A stretch of 64,000 nt of DNA from the NCBI RefSeq assembly GCF_004522235.1, contig NZ_SDLT01000013.1, positions 141,832 to 205,831 of the forward strand, in the 5' to 3' direction. Position 1 is the stretch's first letter. Every line of letters starts with the position of its first letter. Positions 1 through 8,846 of the stretch are shown one piece after another. The DNA comes from Amycolatopsis nivea. GTDB lineage: Bacteria > Actinomycetota > Actinomycetes > Mycobacteriales > Pseudonocardiaceae. The position numbers and the translations under genes are program-made. The notes below the pieces were generated by a model that saw nothing but the letters and a program-made list of their open reading frames with translations, had not been told where the DNA came from and ran no database searches.

Positions 1-15
1 CACCACGAACCACCC

Positions 16-128
16 GCAGCCAGTGCACCCAACGATCGAAGCACCCAGCCACACCCTCGCAGCCGATGCACCCAACCATCAAGGCACCCAACCGCAGCCG
101 ATGCACCCGCTATCGAGGCACCCAGCCC
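16..128. repeat. Three degenerate ~35-bp direct repeats
   Basis: Units at 16-50, 59-93 and 94-128 share a gcagcc(ag/ga)tgcaccc block followed by a variable 8-9 nt segment and gcaccca. The second and third units abut; an 8-bp spacer separates the first from the second. The stretch lies downstream of the synthase gene and is not covered by a convincing coding frame. Function is unknown; it could be the decayed end of a longer tandem array running off the left edge. Confidence 0.55.
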
Positions 129-160
129 CTCCCCCGCACCCCGATACGAAGCCTCCCTGC

Positions 161-215
161 GGGCGGTGGGGGCTTGTCAAGGCATCTTTCCCGCCTTGAC
201 AAGCACCCACCGCCC
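161..215. terminator. Long hairpin, probable bidirectional terminator
   Basis: Two 23-nt arms (161-183 and 193-215) are inverted complements with a single mismatch and enclose a 9-nt loop. The hairpin lies about 70 bp past the stop codon of the minus-strand synthase gene, where a terminator is expected. There is no U-tract, as is usual in actinomycetes. The arm length is unusual for a simple terminator, so a dispersed palindromic repeat is the alternative. Confidence 0.6.
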
Positions 216-287
216 GTCAGCACAATCAAGCTTCGGGGTGCCCCACGCAACCAACGGGCGCAATGTCGCCGCCAGGCGACGAGCCGC

Positions 288-3200
288 CTACCTCAACCCA
301 CCCAACTCAGCCCCCAAAACCCCCACCGCATACCGCAGCTGATCCTCCCGATGCTCACTGGTGATGAAGAACCTCAACCGAGCCAACTCCTCATCCACCG
401 CCGGATACAAAATCGGATCCACCACCACCCCCCTTTCGAACAACGCCGTAGCCAGTCTCAACGCGACCCGGGAACTCCCCACCACGCAAGGCACGATCGG
501 CGTCCCCCCAGCCACCCCAGTCGGCACCCCCGCCGCAGCAGCCAGTTCCAAGAACAACCGGGAATTCTCCCGCAACCGCACCAATCTCTCCGGCTCTTCC
601 TTCAACACACGAAGCGCCGCAAGCGAAGCCGCAGCATTAGCCGGAGTAATCCCCACACTGTAAACAAACCCAGGCAACGAATACCGCAACCACCGCACAG
701 TCCGAGCCGACCCAGCCAGATACCCTCCGCACCCGGCGAGCGACTTCGACAGCGTCCCCATCCAGAGATCAACCCCGGACCGATCCACCGCGAAGTGGTC
801 CCCAACCCCAGCCCCGCGCGGACCCATCGTCCCGATACTGTGCGCCTCGTCAACCATCAGCAACGCCCCATAGCGCCGCTTAAGCTCAATCAACGCAGGC
901 AGATCCGCAAGATCCCCGTCCATGCTGTAAACGCCTTCAACCACAATCAGCACCCGCCGGAACCGTGACCGCGTCCGACGCAGCACGTCCTCCAGCCGTG
1001 CTGTGTCGTTGTGCGGAAACGGTTGCCGCGTAGCCCCGGACAGCGCACACCCTTGCAGAATGCTGTCGTGCGCCAGCGAATCGTGCACGATCAAATCCCC
1101 GGGCCCGACCAGATGACCGATCGCCCCGACATTCGTGGCGTGCCCGCTCACCAGGACGAGACTGTCCTCGACCCCGAGGAACGCGGCCAGCTCCGTCTCC
1201 AGGTCCCGCGACAAATCCCGGTCCCCGGCAAGCAATCGGCTGCCGGACACGGAAGTCCCGTACCGCTCGACCGCGTCGTGCACCGCCGCAGTCACCGCAG
1301 GGTGCCCGGCCAGCCCAAGGTAGTTGTAGCTGGAGAAGGACAGGTACTCCCGCCCGGACACGGACGTCGTAGCGTCCATCCGCCCCTGATGCTTGCGGAA
1401 GTACGGATTAGGCACCCCGAGATCGTCGAACTCCGTCAACCGCGCCTCGATAGCCGCTGCTTCCGGGAACTCCTCGATCGCCGCACTGGCCGGATCCCAC
1501 GACGGAGCCGGAGCAGCCGGAACCGGAGCGGCAGGCACCAAATCCGTTGCCGGAGCGAGCATCCCGGCGACCGCCCCCACCGTCAGCGACCCCGACTGCT
1601 CGACCTCCACCGGAGCCCCCGGGAACCGCTTCCGCAGCCGCGCTTCCAACTCGGTGAGCATCAACGAATCGAAGCCGAGATCGTCCACCAGCAACTGCCC
1701 GGCATACAACTCGCTGACCGGAAACGCGGTCGTCCGCGCGACTTCCTCGAGCACGATCGCCAGCACATCCCGCGCGGACGTCGTCTCCTCCGTCTCCTCG
1801 ACCGGCGTCGCGGCAGCCCCGAGCGGCTCCAGCGTCTGCGCCTTGGCGAGCTTCGCGTCGTCGACCACCCAGTGCCGGCGCGGGCTGAGCGGGCTCGGCG
1901 GCAGCGTGCAGCGCGGCAGGCCGTCCGCCACCGGACGCAGGCCCGCCCCGGCGACCGCGCGGGGAGCCAGCTCGGCCGGCACCCCGTCCTCGATCGGCTC
2001 CGCTCCCGGTGACACCACACCAGCGAACACGCCTGGCACGAGCTCGCCGCTTTGGCCGGATTCGAGCGCGACCGACGCGGCGACGAGCTTGGACACCGCG
2101 TCCGCGACGTCGTCCGCGGCCACCGCGAGCCGCTCCGGGAAGAGCGTCCGGCGAGCCAGCGTGCCCGCGACGGCGGCCAGCGGCGGGTTCTCGCTGCCGA
2201 GCGCCTCGGCCACCTCGCGGGCGTGCCTGGCGAGCCCGGCCCGGTCCCGTGCGGTGAGCAGCAGCAGCCGCGGCGTCTCGGCGGGCGGCGGTTCCTGCGC
2301 CGCTTCCTCGACGACCACGTGCACGTTCGAGCCGCCGAAGCCGAACGCGCTCACCCCGGCCCGGCGCGGTCCGTCGCTGTCCCACGGCGTGGCCTGGCCC
2401 GCCACCTGGAGCCCGGCGTCCCGCAGCGGCAGATGATCGGCCGGTTCGAAATCCGGCTGCGGCAGGATCTGTCCCTTGTGGACGGACAAAATGGACTTGA
2501 TCAAACCGGCGATTCCCGCGGTGCCAAGGGAATGCCCGACGACCGACTTCGCCGCCCCGAGGTACGCCGGGTTCTCCGCGCCGCGGCGCAGCTCGCTCAG
2601 CGCGCTGATCTCCACGTCGTCGCCGACCGCGGTCGCGGTGCCGTGCGCTTCCAGGTACCCGACCGACGCCGGGTCGACCCCCGCGTCCTGGTACGCCCGC
2701 CGCAGCGCCCGCAGCTGCCCGGACTCCTGCGGCATCATGCCGCCCTTGACCGTGCCGTCGTTGGACAGCCCGACGCCGCGGATCACCGCGTACACCCGGT
2801 CGCCCGCCGCCCGTGCGTCCGCGAGCGGGCGCAGCACCAGGACGCCGGCCCCCTCGCCGAGCACGAATCCGTCCGCCCGGCGGTCGAACGGACGGCATTC
2901 GCCTGCGCGCGAGATCGCGCCGATCCGGCACAGGCCCACGAACAGGTCCGGGGCCAGTACCAGCTGCGCGCCGCCGGCGACGGCGATCCGGCAGCGGCCC
3001 GCGCGCAGGGCGAACACCGCGTTCGCCACCGCGGTCAGCCCGCCGGAGCAGGCCGAATCGAGCGCGTAGCTCTCTCCGTGCAGGTCGAAGACGTTGCTGA
3101 TCGAACTCGGACCCATGTTGAGCAGCAGCCCGGCCATCGCGGTGGCGTGCAGGCCGCTGACCGCGGACGCCGCCTCGGCCATCGCCGGATCGCCCGCCCG

Positions 3201-3677
3201 GCCGAACTCGCCGCCGATCAGCTGTTTCATCCGCAGGTGCAGTGTGCTCATGTCGCGGTAGCCGCTGTCGCTGAGCGACATGATCACCGACGTGTCTTCG
3301 CGGTCGAAGCCCTCGGCTTCCCATCCCGCGTCCTGCAGCGCCTCGCGGGTCAGGTCGACCAGCAGCCGGTGCTGCGGATCGAGCGATTTGGCCCGCCGCG
3401 GCGGGATCTTGTAGTGCCCGGCGTCGAAGTCGCCGACGTCCTCCAGCAGCGCCATGCGGTCGGAGTAGACCGCGCCGCTGTCCCGGAAATCCTCGTTGTA
3501 GAACGCCTCCCGCCGCCACCGCGAATCCGGCACCCGCCGAAACTGCGGTTTGGGCTCGCTCAGCAGATCCCAGTACTCGTTGACGTTGCGCGCCCCCGGA
3601 AAACGGCATCCCATTCCGACAACGGCGATGTCCTGGCTATTTTCGGATTCTTCCCACCCAGATCTTACGGACCCCAT
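288..3677 (-). CDS. Ketosynthase-ACP-oxoamine synthase (AONS) fusion, no acyltransferase
   Basis: A 1129-residue fusion from ATG 3677, chosen because GAGGAAG sits 7 nt upstream; a GTG at 3716 would add 13 residues. The ketosynthase (about 15-460) has active-site DSACSGG (Cys210), EAHGTA (His345) and KSVVGHS (His382). A KS-AT linker follows, but the acyltransferase is missing and the chain runs straight into the post-AT-like PPSPLSPRRHW. An acyl carrier protein is at about 637-710 (DDLGFDSLML, Ser671). A PLP-dependent alpha-oxoamine synthase fills 755-1125 (VDEAHS; GTLSKS with Lys978). Known relatives of this domain condense an ACP-bound acyl chain with an amino acid and release CO2. Inferred role: one-step extension using malonyl from a separate enzyme, then release as an alpha-amino ketone. 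It could be part of a larger cluster beyond the left edge. Confidence 0.9.
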   Translation of the reverse strand: MGSVRSGWEESENSQDIAVVGMGCRFPGARNVNEYWDLLSEPKPQFRRVPDSRWRREAFYNEDFRDSGAVYSDRMALLEDVGDFDAGHYKIPPRRAKSLDPQHRLLVDLTREALQDAGWEAEGFDREDTSVIMSLSDSGYRDMSTLHLRMKQLIGGEFGRAGDPAMAEAASAVSGLHATAMAGLLLNMGPSSISNVFDLHGESYALDSACSGGLTAVANAVFALRAGRCRIAVAGGAQLVLAPDLFVGLCRIGAISRAGECRPFDRRADGFVLGEGAGVLVLRPLADARAAGDRVYAVIRGVGLSNDGTVKGGMMPQESGQLRALRRAYQDAGVDPASVGYLEAHGTATAVGDDVEISALSELRRGAENPAYLGAAKSVVGHSLGTAGIAGLIKSILSVHKGQILPQPDFEPADHLPLRDAGLQVAGQATPWDSDGPRRAGVSAFGFGGSNVHVVVEEAAQEPPPAETPRLLLLTARDRAGLARHAREVAEALGSENPPLAAVAGTLARRTLFPERLAVAADDVADAVSKLVAASVALESGQSGELVPGVFAGVVSPGAEPIEDGVPAELAPRAVAGAGLRPVADGLPRCTLPPSPLSPRRHWVVDDAKLAKAQTLEPLGAAATPVEETEETTSARDVLAIVLEEVARTTAFPVSELYAGQLLVDDLGFDSLMLTELEARLRKRFPGAPVEVEQSGSLTVGAVAGMLAPATDLVPAAPVPAAPAPSWDPASAAIEEFPEAAAIEARLTEFDDLGVPNPYFRKHQGRMDATTSVSGREYLSFSSYNYLGLAGHPAVTAAVHDAVERYGTSVSGSRLLAGDRDLSRDLETELAAFLGVEDSLVLVSGHATNVGAIGHLVGPGDLIVHDSLAHDSILQGCALSGATRQPFPHNDTARLEDVLRRTRSRFRRVLIVVEGVYSMDGDLADLPALIELKRRYGALLMVDEAHSIGTMGPRGAGVGDHFAVDRSGVDLWMGTLSKSLAGCGGYLAGSARTVRWLRYSLPGFVYSVGITPANAAASLAALRVLKEEPERLVRLRENSRLFLELAAAAGVPTGVAGGTPIVPCVVGSSRVALRLATALFERGVVVDPILYPAVDEELARLRFFITSEHREDQLRYAVGVLGAELGGLR

Positions 3678-3718
3678 GGCATGACTTCCTCGTGCCGATT
3701 CCCACCCAGTCGACACCG

Positions 3719-3747
3719 AGATTGCCCGTTCTTACCCAGTTTTTCAA
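3719..3747 (-). promoter_or_regulatory. Candidate promoter of the KS-ACP-AONS gene
   Basis: Minus-strand TTGAAA (3747-3742), a 17-nt spacer and CAATCT (3724-3719), about 40 nt before the chosen ATG. The -10 match is weak. If real, the synthase is not solely dependent on read-through from the epimerase gene upstream. Confidence 0.3.
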
Positions 3748-3784
3748 GGGCATTGGGCAAGGTGCGGAGGAATGCACAGGCATC

Positions 3785-4726
3785 TCAACTCACGGTAGCC
3801 AACCGATCACGCCACCAGCGCACAGTGGCCGGGAATTGATCTTTCTCGGGCGTCGGCGCGATCTCGAAAAATTCCTGTGCCGCACCGGAATCGAGGACAA
3901 ACGGGCGGTCGAACTGGTAACGGACCTCCCGCAGCTCGCGCAGCATCGGCGAAACGAGCGCGGCCGCGTTCAGTAACATCGGGGAAAGCCGTTGCACAGG
4001 CACCGGAGGCACTCCCGCCGCCTCGCACAACAGCGCGACCATCACCCGGGCGGACCGCGGCGGACCAGTCGGCACGTGCCAGGCCTTGCCCCACGCGTTT
4101 TCTTTCCGCGCGGCCGCGACCAGCGTGCGCGCGACATCGGAAATGTACGTCCAACTGTGCGAGGCGTCCGGATCGCCGAGTACCTGCACCTTCTGCCCGC
4201 GCAGCACGTTCGGCACCACGCGAGCGGCGAGATGGCCGCCGTCGGTCACTCCGGGGCCGAAGAAATCGGAAGCCCGCACCTCGACCGCGCGGATGCGGCC
4301 CTCGTCGTGCAATGCGTGCAGTTGTTCGGACAGCAATGCCCGGATCCGGCCCTTGGTTCCGGTGGCCGCGAGCGGCAGATTCTCGGTGAGCGGACCATCG
4401 ACCGGACCGTAACCGTACAAATTCCCCAGCGACACCAGCAGCGCGTCGTTCGCTTCGGCCGCGGCACAGATCGCGGCCTGCAACGGCGGCCAATCGGCCG
4501 CCCACCGGTGATACGGCGGGCTCGCGCAACTGTAGATCGCCGTCGCGCCCTTGGTCGCTTCGATGAGCGCGGCCTGGTCAGCGGCGTCGAGGGAGACGTG
4601 CTCCAGCCCCGGTTCGGGCTCCCGGGGCGACCGGCCGACCACCCGGACCCGCTCCCCTTGTTCAGCCAGCAGCGCGGCGGTGGCCGCCCCCGCCGGTCCG
4701 TACCCGATCACCACCTGGAGACTCAT
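3785..4726 (-). CDS. NAD-dependent epimerase/dehydratase-type extended SDR
   Basis: 313 residues from ATG 4726. The N-terminus reads VVIGYGPAGAATAALLAEQG, a glycine-rich Rossmann dinucleotide-binding motif, and the body follows the atypical/extended SDR pattern (EVRASDFFGPG, SWTYISDVARTL), close to NAD(P)-dependent epimerases and reductases. It ends 107 bp before the ketosynthase-AONS gene on the same strand. A reductase acting on the 1-amino-2-ketone made by that synthase would be analogous to 3-ketosphinganine reductase, but this is inference from position only; substrate cannot be read from the sequence. Confidence 0.8.
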   Translation of the reverse strand: MSLQVVIGYGPAGAATAALLAEQGERVRVVGRSPREPEPGLEHVSLDAADQAALIEATKGATAIYSCASPPYHRWAADWPPLQAAICAAAEANDALLVSLGNLYGYGPVDGPLTENLPLAATGTKGRIRALLSEQLHALHDEGRIRAVEVRASDFFGPGVTDGGHLAARVVPNVLRGQKVQVLGDPDASHSWTYISDVARTLVAAARKENAWGKAWHVPTGPPRSARVMVALLCEAAGVPPVPVQRLSPMLLNAAALVSPMLRELREVRYQFDRPFVLDSGAAQEFFEIAPTPEKDQFPATVRWWRDRLATVS

Positions 4727-4991
4727 GGCGACACCCTAGCGACGGGCGCACCCCGTTGCGGCCGCTCACGACCCGGTCGCCCGCCGTTCACCGGAAGATC
4801 ACCCGCGGCAGCGCTCGAGCAGGCGGCCGACACCCGGGATCCATCCGGAATTCGCCCAGGCCAGAACCAGTTTTCCGGCCCTAGTTCCGGCACTTGCGGT
4901 GGTGTATGGTCGCCGATCGTGAACAATTCCGCCAAGAGTGCCGCGCACACCGTTCCGCCCACCGGGCGCTGAGGCCGTTCCGGGGGCGCGA

Positions 4992-6122
4992 GTGAACACT
5001 CTGAAGATCATCTTATTCTCGCTGTCGGCGGTCTCCTCGTACGCGGCTTTGCTGTACAAGCTTTTCTCGATGCGTCGTTCGTGGCGCGACCCGGCCTACA
5101 TCGTGCTGATGACGACGCTGATCCTGCAGTGCGTCACCTTCACCCTCGGCGCCCTCTCGCTCAGCATCGGCTCGCTGTTCGGGATCCCCAATCTGGCGAT
5201 CTTGATCTTGCACCTGGCCGCGGTCGCCTACTGCATCAGCGCGCAGCTCCTGCTGATGCTGTGGGCCAATCCCCTGGCGGAAATCCGCACGCGGATCCGG
5301 GCGTGGATCGTTTCCGGCGCGGTGCTGTTCGTCGTGCTGACCGTGCTGTTCTTCATCGGCAACAAACCGGGCACCCCCGGCACCGCTTTCGCGGTGGGCA
5401 GCAGCGACCCGGTGATCCTCACCTACCTGCTGCTGTTCATCATTTCGCAGGCCGTGCCGTGCGTGACGATCTACCTGCAATGTCTTCCGTACGCGCGCAG
5501 CACGTCGCGCGTGTGGCTGCGCCGGACGCTGCGGACGCTCGCGGTCGGCGCGGTCGTGCTGTTCTGCTACTGCGCCACGCGCGCGGTGAACATCGTGAGC
5601 CCGGCGCTCGGCTGGCATCTCGGTGCGTGGGCGGTCGCCCCGTCGGTGTTCAGCGCGCTGGGCATCGTGATCGTGTCGTTCGGGCTGACCATGCCGTCGT
5701 GGGGCGAGCACGTCTCGTCGGTCGCCCGATGGCAGCGCAATTACCGTTCCTATCGCGCGCTCTACCCGCTGTGGCATTCGCTGTACGAATCGTCGCCGGG
5801 AATCGCGCTGGAACCGCCGGCCGAGGGAGACACCGACCGGCGCTGGTCGGACCTGCACTACCGGCTGCATCGCCGGGTGATCGAGATCCGCGACGGCTGG
5901 CGCGCGCTGCGCCCGTACATGGACCGCGCCGACGCCCCGGACAGCGACCAGGCGATGGCCGAGGCCCGCAAGATCCGCCAGGCGCTGGAGGCGAAGACCT
6001 CGGGCCTGGCCCCGGCGGAGAGCCAGGACAACGGCGCGTTCGACGACCACGACGCGAAGACGTTCGCCGCCGAGGTCGCCTGGCTCACCCAGGTGTCGGA
6101 GGCTTACGGCAAGCTGGCCTGA
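4992..6122 (+). CDS. MAB_1171c-type membrane protein with DUF6545-like C-terminus
   Basis: 376 residues from GTG 4992. Upstream in-frame codons are Pro/Arg-rich, and the first membrane segment begins right after this GTG. About seven hydrophobic segments fill residues 1-235. A soluble C-terminal half contains ALYPLWHSLYESSPGIAL and DLHYRLHRRVIEIRDGW, the hallmark of the DUF6545 cytoplasmic domain. The family is common in actinomycetes, is often called a putative transporter and has no established function. It is divergent from the epimerase gene and overlaps the next gene, which is convergent, by 19 bp. Confidence 0.75.
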   Translation: MNTLKIILFSLSAVSSYAALLYKLFSMRRSWRDPAYIVLMTTLILQCVTFTLGALSLSIGSLFGIPNLAILILHLAAVAYCISAQLLLMLWANPLAEIRTRIRAWIVSGAVLFVVLTVLFFIGNKPGTPGTAFAVGSSDPVILTYLLLFIISQAVPCVTIYLQCLPYARSTSRVWLRRTLRTLAVGAVVLFCYCATRAVNIVSPALGWHLGAWAVAPSVFSALGIVIVSFGLTMPSWGEHVSSVARWQRNYRSYRALYPLWHSLYESSPGIALEPPAEGDTDRRWSDLHYRLHRRVIEIRDGWRALRPYMDRADAPDSDQAMAEARKIRQALEAKTSGLAPAESQDNGAFDDHDAKTFAAEVAWLTQVSEAYGKLA

Positions 6123-6754
6123 GCCGCGGGCCGCGGCTGCGGCTGGTCGCCCAGCAGCGTCTGGCCCTTCGTCAGCCACGCGAAACCGAACGCGAACACC
6201 GCGAGCGACTCCAGCCAGAGGGTCGGGTGCAGGGCCGCGGTGGCGGCGCTGAAGAACAGGCCGTTCACCACGATCAGCACCAGACAGGCGAGCATCACGA
6301 TGCCGCACGTCCGGTAGATCGCATTGCGCGAACGTTTGCGTTTGGTCGGCGCGCCGTCGTCCTTCGTGAACAGGAAGAGACAGAAGAACGCGAGGGTGAG
6401 GAAGAAGATCGCGGCGAACACCAGATGCGCGATGCCGATCGCGTGCTCGGTGGGCGTCGGCGAGACCGGCTGGGTCGGGAACAGCGCGACGCCGATGCCG
6501 GCGATCGCGGCGACGTTGGCCGCGATGTCGTCGACGCGGCCGTAACCGCGGTAGGCGATCAGGAAGACGCCGATCGCGCACAACGTGCCGACGAAGACGT
6601 TCCGGAGATCGCTGTAGTAATAGCCGCTCAGCGAACCGAGCAGGCCGCCGCCCTCGAGCAGTTCCTTCCCGACGATCACGACGATCGGCAGCAGGATCCC
6701 GAGCACCCCGATGGCGCGGCGAAGGAACAGGTAAGAGCGCACGAAAGCGGTCAT
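6104..6754 (-). CDS. Membrane protein of unknown function
   Basis: 216 residues from ATG 6754, which follows GGGAGGCC; a longer reading from 6817 adds a non-hydrophobic leader and is less likely. About six hydrophobic helices alternate with short loops (AIGVLGILLPIVVIVGKELL; FVGTLCAIGVFLIAYRG; IGIAHLVFAAIFFLTLAFF). A YYYSDLRNVFVG segment between helices 1 and 2 resembles the GYYYT loop of DUF998-like and other small actinobacterial membrane proteins. No catalytic motif is visible. It converges on the gene ending at 6122 with a 19-bp overlap. Confidence 0.65.
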   Translation of the reverse strand: MTAFVRSYLFLRRAIGVLGILLPIVVIVGKELLEGGGLLGSLSGYYYSDLRNVFVGTLCAIGVFLIAYRGYGRVDDIAANVAAIAGIGVALFPTQPVSPTPTEHAIGIAHLVFAAIFFLTLAFFCLFLFTKDDGAPTKRKRSRNAIYRTCGIVMLACLVLIVVNGLFFSAATAALHPTLWLESLAVFAFGFAWLTKGQTLLGDQPQPRPAAQASLP

Positions 6755-6835
6755 GGCACGGCCTCCCCGAAAGTCGTGCACTCTTTGTACCTGCTCCGTC
6801 ACCCGCGCACCGGGCAAACCGGGAAGGACACCGGT

Positions 6836-7144
6836 TCAGCCCAGCAGCTTGTCCAGTTCGGCGAGCAGTTTCGCCTTCGGCCGGGCCCCGACGAACGACG
6901 CGACCGGGGTTCCGTCGCGGAACAGCATCAGCGTCGGCAGGGCCATCACCTGGTACGCGCGCATCGTTTCGGGGTTTTCGTCGGTGTTGAGCTCGCGCAC
7001 GGTGAGGCCGGGCCGTTCCGCGGAGATCTCGGCGAGCACCGGCGCGATCATCCGGCACGGCGGGCACCAGTCGGCGGTGAAATCGACCAGGACGGGCTGG
7101 TCGTGGTCCAGGACGTCGGCGGCGAAGGTGGCGTCGGTGGTCAT
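6836..7144 (-). CDS. trxA: Thioredoxin
   Basis: 102 residues from ATG 7144; the start is fixed by TGATG coupling with the stop of the MerR gene. It has the redox motif WCPPC (Cys27-Cys30; the usual thioredoxin form is WCGPC), the cis-proline loop (MALPT) and the typical length of a cytosolic thioredoxin. WCPPC changes the proline/glycine pair that tunes redox potential. It is expected to act as a cytosolic disulfide reductase. Coupling to a MerR regulator with paired cysteines suggests induction by thiol or metal stress. Confidence 0.88.
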   Translation of the reverse strand: MTTDATFAADVLDHDQPVLVDFTADWCPPCRMIAPVLAEISAERPGLTVRELNTDENPETMRAYQVMALPTLMLFRDGTPVASFVGARPKAKLLAELDKLLG

Positions 7145-7533
7145 CAGGACTCCTCGGGTTCGGCAGTGCACGGGTCGGCCGGATGCGCGGTGGCGGCGGC
7201 GAGCTTGTCGAGCAAAGCGGCCCGGACCGCGGCGAGGTCGCGCATGCAGGCCTCGACCTCGTCCAGCTTCCGCCGGTACACCTCGACCGACGCCGGGCAC
7301 GCGTCGCCCGCGTCGTGGCCGGTGCGGAGGCAATCGACGAACGGGCGGGTGTCGTCGAGGCTGAATCCGACCGTGCGCAGGGTCTGGATTTCCTTGACGA
7401 GCCGCAGGTGGTCCTCGTCGTACTCCCGATAGCCGTTCGCCGCGCGCGCCGCCAGGAGCAGGCCCTGTGCCTCGTAGAAGCGCAGGGCCCGCGTGGTGGT
7501 CCCGGTCCGCTGAGCCAGTTCGCCGATGCGCAT
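7144..7533 (-). CDS. MerR-family transcriptional regulator
   Basis: 129 residues from ATG 7533 (MRIGELAQRTGTTTRALRFYE), the normal MerR N-terminus; an upstream start would add 11 unrelated residues. The winged helix is followed by the dimerisation helix and two cysteines ten residues apart (DCLRTGHDAGDACPAS), the place where metal-sensing MerR proteins bind their ligand. The SoxR iron-sulfur motif is absent. The gene overlaps the thioredoxin start by 1 bp and begins 29 bp after the monooxygenase stop, so all three may be co-transcribed. The likely ligand is a soft metal or an electrophile. Confidence 0.85.
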   Translation of the reverse strand: MRIGELAQRTGTTTRALRFYEAQGLLLAARAANGYREYDEDHLRLVKEIQTLRTVGFSLDDTRPFVDCLRTGHDAGDACPASVEVYRRKLDEVEACMRDLAAVRAALLDKLAAATAHPADPCTAEPEES

Positions 7534-7562
7534 GCCTGCGACGTTAAACGTTGTCGTCAGCG

Positions 7563-8762
7563 TCAAGGCAAGGCGTGCGCGTGGGGCTGGGGGTATTCGC
7601 GGTATTTGACCGCGTTCGCCGCGCGGTTGCCCATGTACTCGAAGAGGCGGCGGCCGATCGGGCCGGTCAGCTTGCGGTACATCCGGTTGCGCTTGCGCAG
7701 CTTCTCCTCAGTGGCCGGGACCAGGAAATCGCCCGAACCGGCTCCGTTGCGCTGCCCCACCCGGGCGGGCTTGCGCAGCCGCTGCTCGTAGCGGGCGAAC
7801 GCGGTCACGTGGTCGCCGCCCGCCGCGGCCAGCTCACCGGCCAGCACCTGCGCGCCCATCATCGCGAGACCGGTGCCGGATCCGCCCGGCCCGGCGCACC
7901 AGGCCGCGTCGCCGAGCAGCACGACCCGGCCGCGCGACCAGCTGTCGAGCTTGATCTGGCCGACGGTGTCGAAGTACAGGTCAGGTGCGTCGGCGACCGC
8001 GGTGAGCAGCTGCGGGAGTTCCCATCCGGCGCCGGCGAAGACCTCGGTGACGATGTCCTTCTGCCGGGCCAGGTCGGGACGGCCGTATCCGTCCGGGTCG
8101 CCGCGGAAAGTGAGGCCGACAGTCACGGTCTCCGGATCGCGGTGGCTGGTGACGATCGCGCCGAGGCCGGGTTCGTTGTAGAGCAGGCCCGCGTGGTCGA
8201 GGCGCAGGTGGTTGGGCGCGGTGAACCCGGCGACGTGGTAGCCGAGGTCGGTGCGGAATTTCGCCTCCGGGCCGAACGCGGCCGTCCGCACGCCGGAGTG
8301 GATCCCGTCCGCGCCGACCACCAGGTCGAACCGGCGCGGGGCGCCGTGGCGGAAGGTGACGTCGACGCCGTCGGAGGTCTCGGTCAGCGAGGTGACGCGG
8401 TCGCCGAAGACGTACTCGGTGTAGTCCCTGGTGTGGTCGTAGAGGACGCGGGCGAGGTCGCCGCGCAGGACCTCCAGCTCGCCGTTGGTGAACCCGCTCG
8501 GCAGGGTGAAGGCGGGCTGTCCGGACGGGTCGAGCTGCACCTGCTCGCGCAGTGCGGTCTCGTGCTCCCGCAGGTCGTCGAGCAGGCCCATCGCTTCGAC
8601 GAGCTTCATCTGCTCGCCGCGGAAGTCGACGGCCTGTCCGCCCGGCCGCAGCTGCGGCGCGGCCTCGACGACGGTCACCGAATAGCCGTAACGGTGCAGC
8701 CAGTAGGCGGCGGACGGACCCGCGACGCTGGCGCCGGACACGAGAACTGTCTTGCTGGTCAT
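7563..8762 (-). CDS. FAD-dependent monooxygenase (PHBH fold)
   Basis: 399 residues from ATG 8762, with AGGGGAG as ribosome site. The N-terminal FAD motif is VSGASVAGPSAAYWL, a variant of GxGxxG in which the second glycine is serine-flanked. The second FAD site is GDAAWCAGPGGSGTGLAMMGA. The middle DG motif appears as VVGADGIHSGVR. These three motifs define the class A flavin hydroxylases, including tetracycline-modifying TetX-like enzymes and phenol hydroxylases. The substrate is unknown. The MarR-type gene 85 bp upstream on the same strand is the likely regulator, which suggests a phenolic or drug-like substrate. Confidence 0.87.
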   Translation of the reverse strand: MTSKTVLVSGASVAGPSAAYWLHRYGYSVTVVEAAPQLRPGGQAVDFRGEQMKLVEAMGLLDDLREHETALREQVQLDPSGQPAFTLPSGFTNGELEVLRGDLARVLYDHTRDYTEYVFGDRVTSLTETSDGVDVTFRHGAPRRFDLVVGADGIHSGVRTAAFGPEAKFRTDLGYHVAGFTAPNHLRLDHAGLLYNEPGLGAIVTSHRDPETVTVGLTFRGDPDGYGRPDLARQKDIVTEVFAGAGWELPQLLTAVADAPDLYFDTVGQIKLDSWSRGRVVLLGDAAWCAGPGGSGTGLAMMGAQVLAGELAAAGGDHVTAFARYEQRLRKPARVGQRNGAGSGDFLVPATEEKLRKRNRMYRKLTGPIGRRLFEYMGNRAANAVKYREYPQPHAHALP

Positions 8763-8846
8763 CTCTGCTCCCCTGGATCGGTAGGCGATGCGGCAAGACT
8801 GCGGCGCACCGCTTACCGCGCCCGCACGGAGCGCTGACGATCTCCG

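Noticed and set aside
66..968. 300-residue plus-strand frame antisense to the synthase
   Set aside because: Arg/Pro/His-rich translation, no ribosome site, and it lies opposite the well-conserved oxoamine synthase domain; a high-G+C shadow frame.
7539..7566. MerR-type promoter before the merR gene
   Set aside because: TTGACG and a gacaacgtttaacgtc sequence are visible, but no -10 fits at 17-20 bp and the dyad is weak, so no site is claimed.
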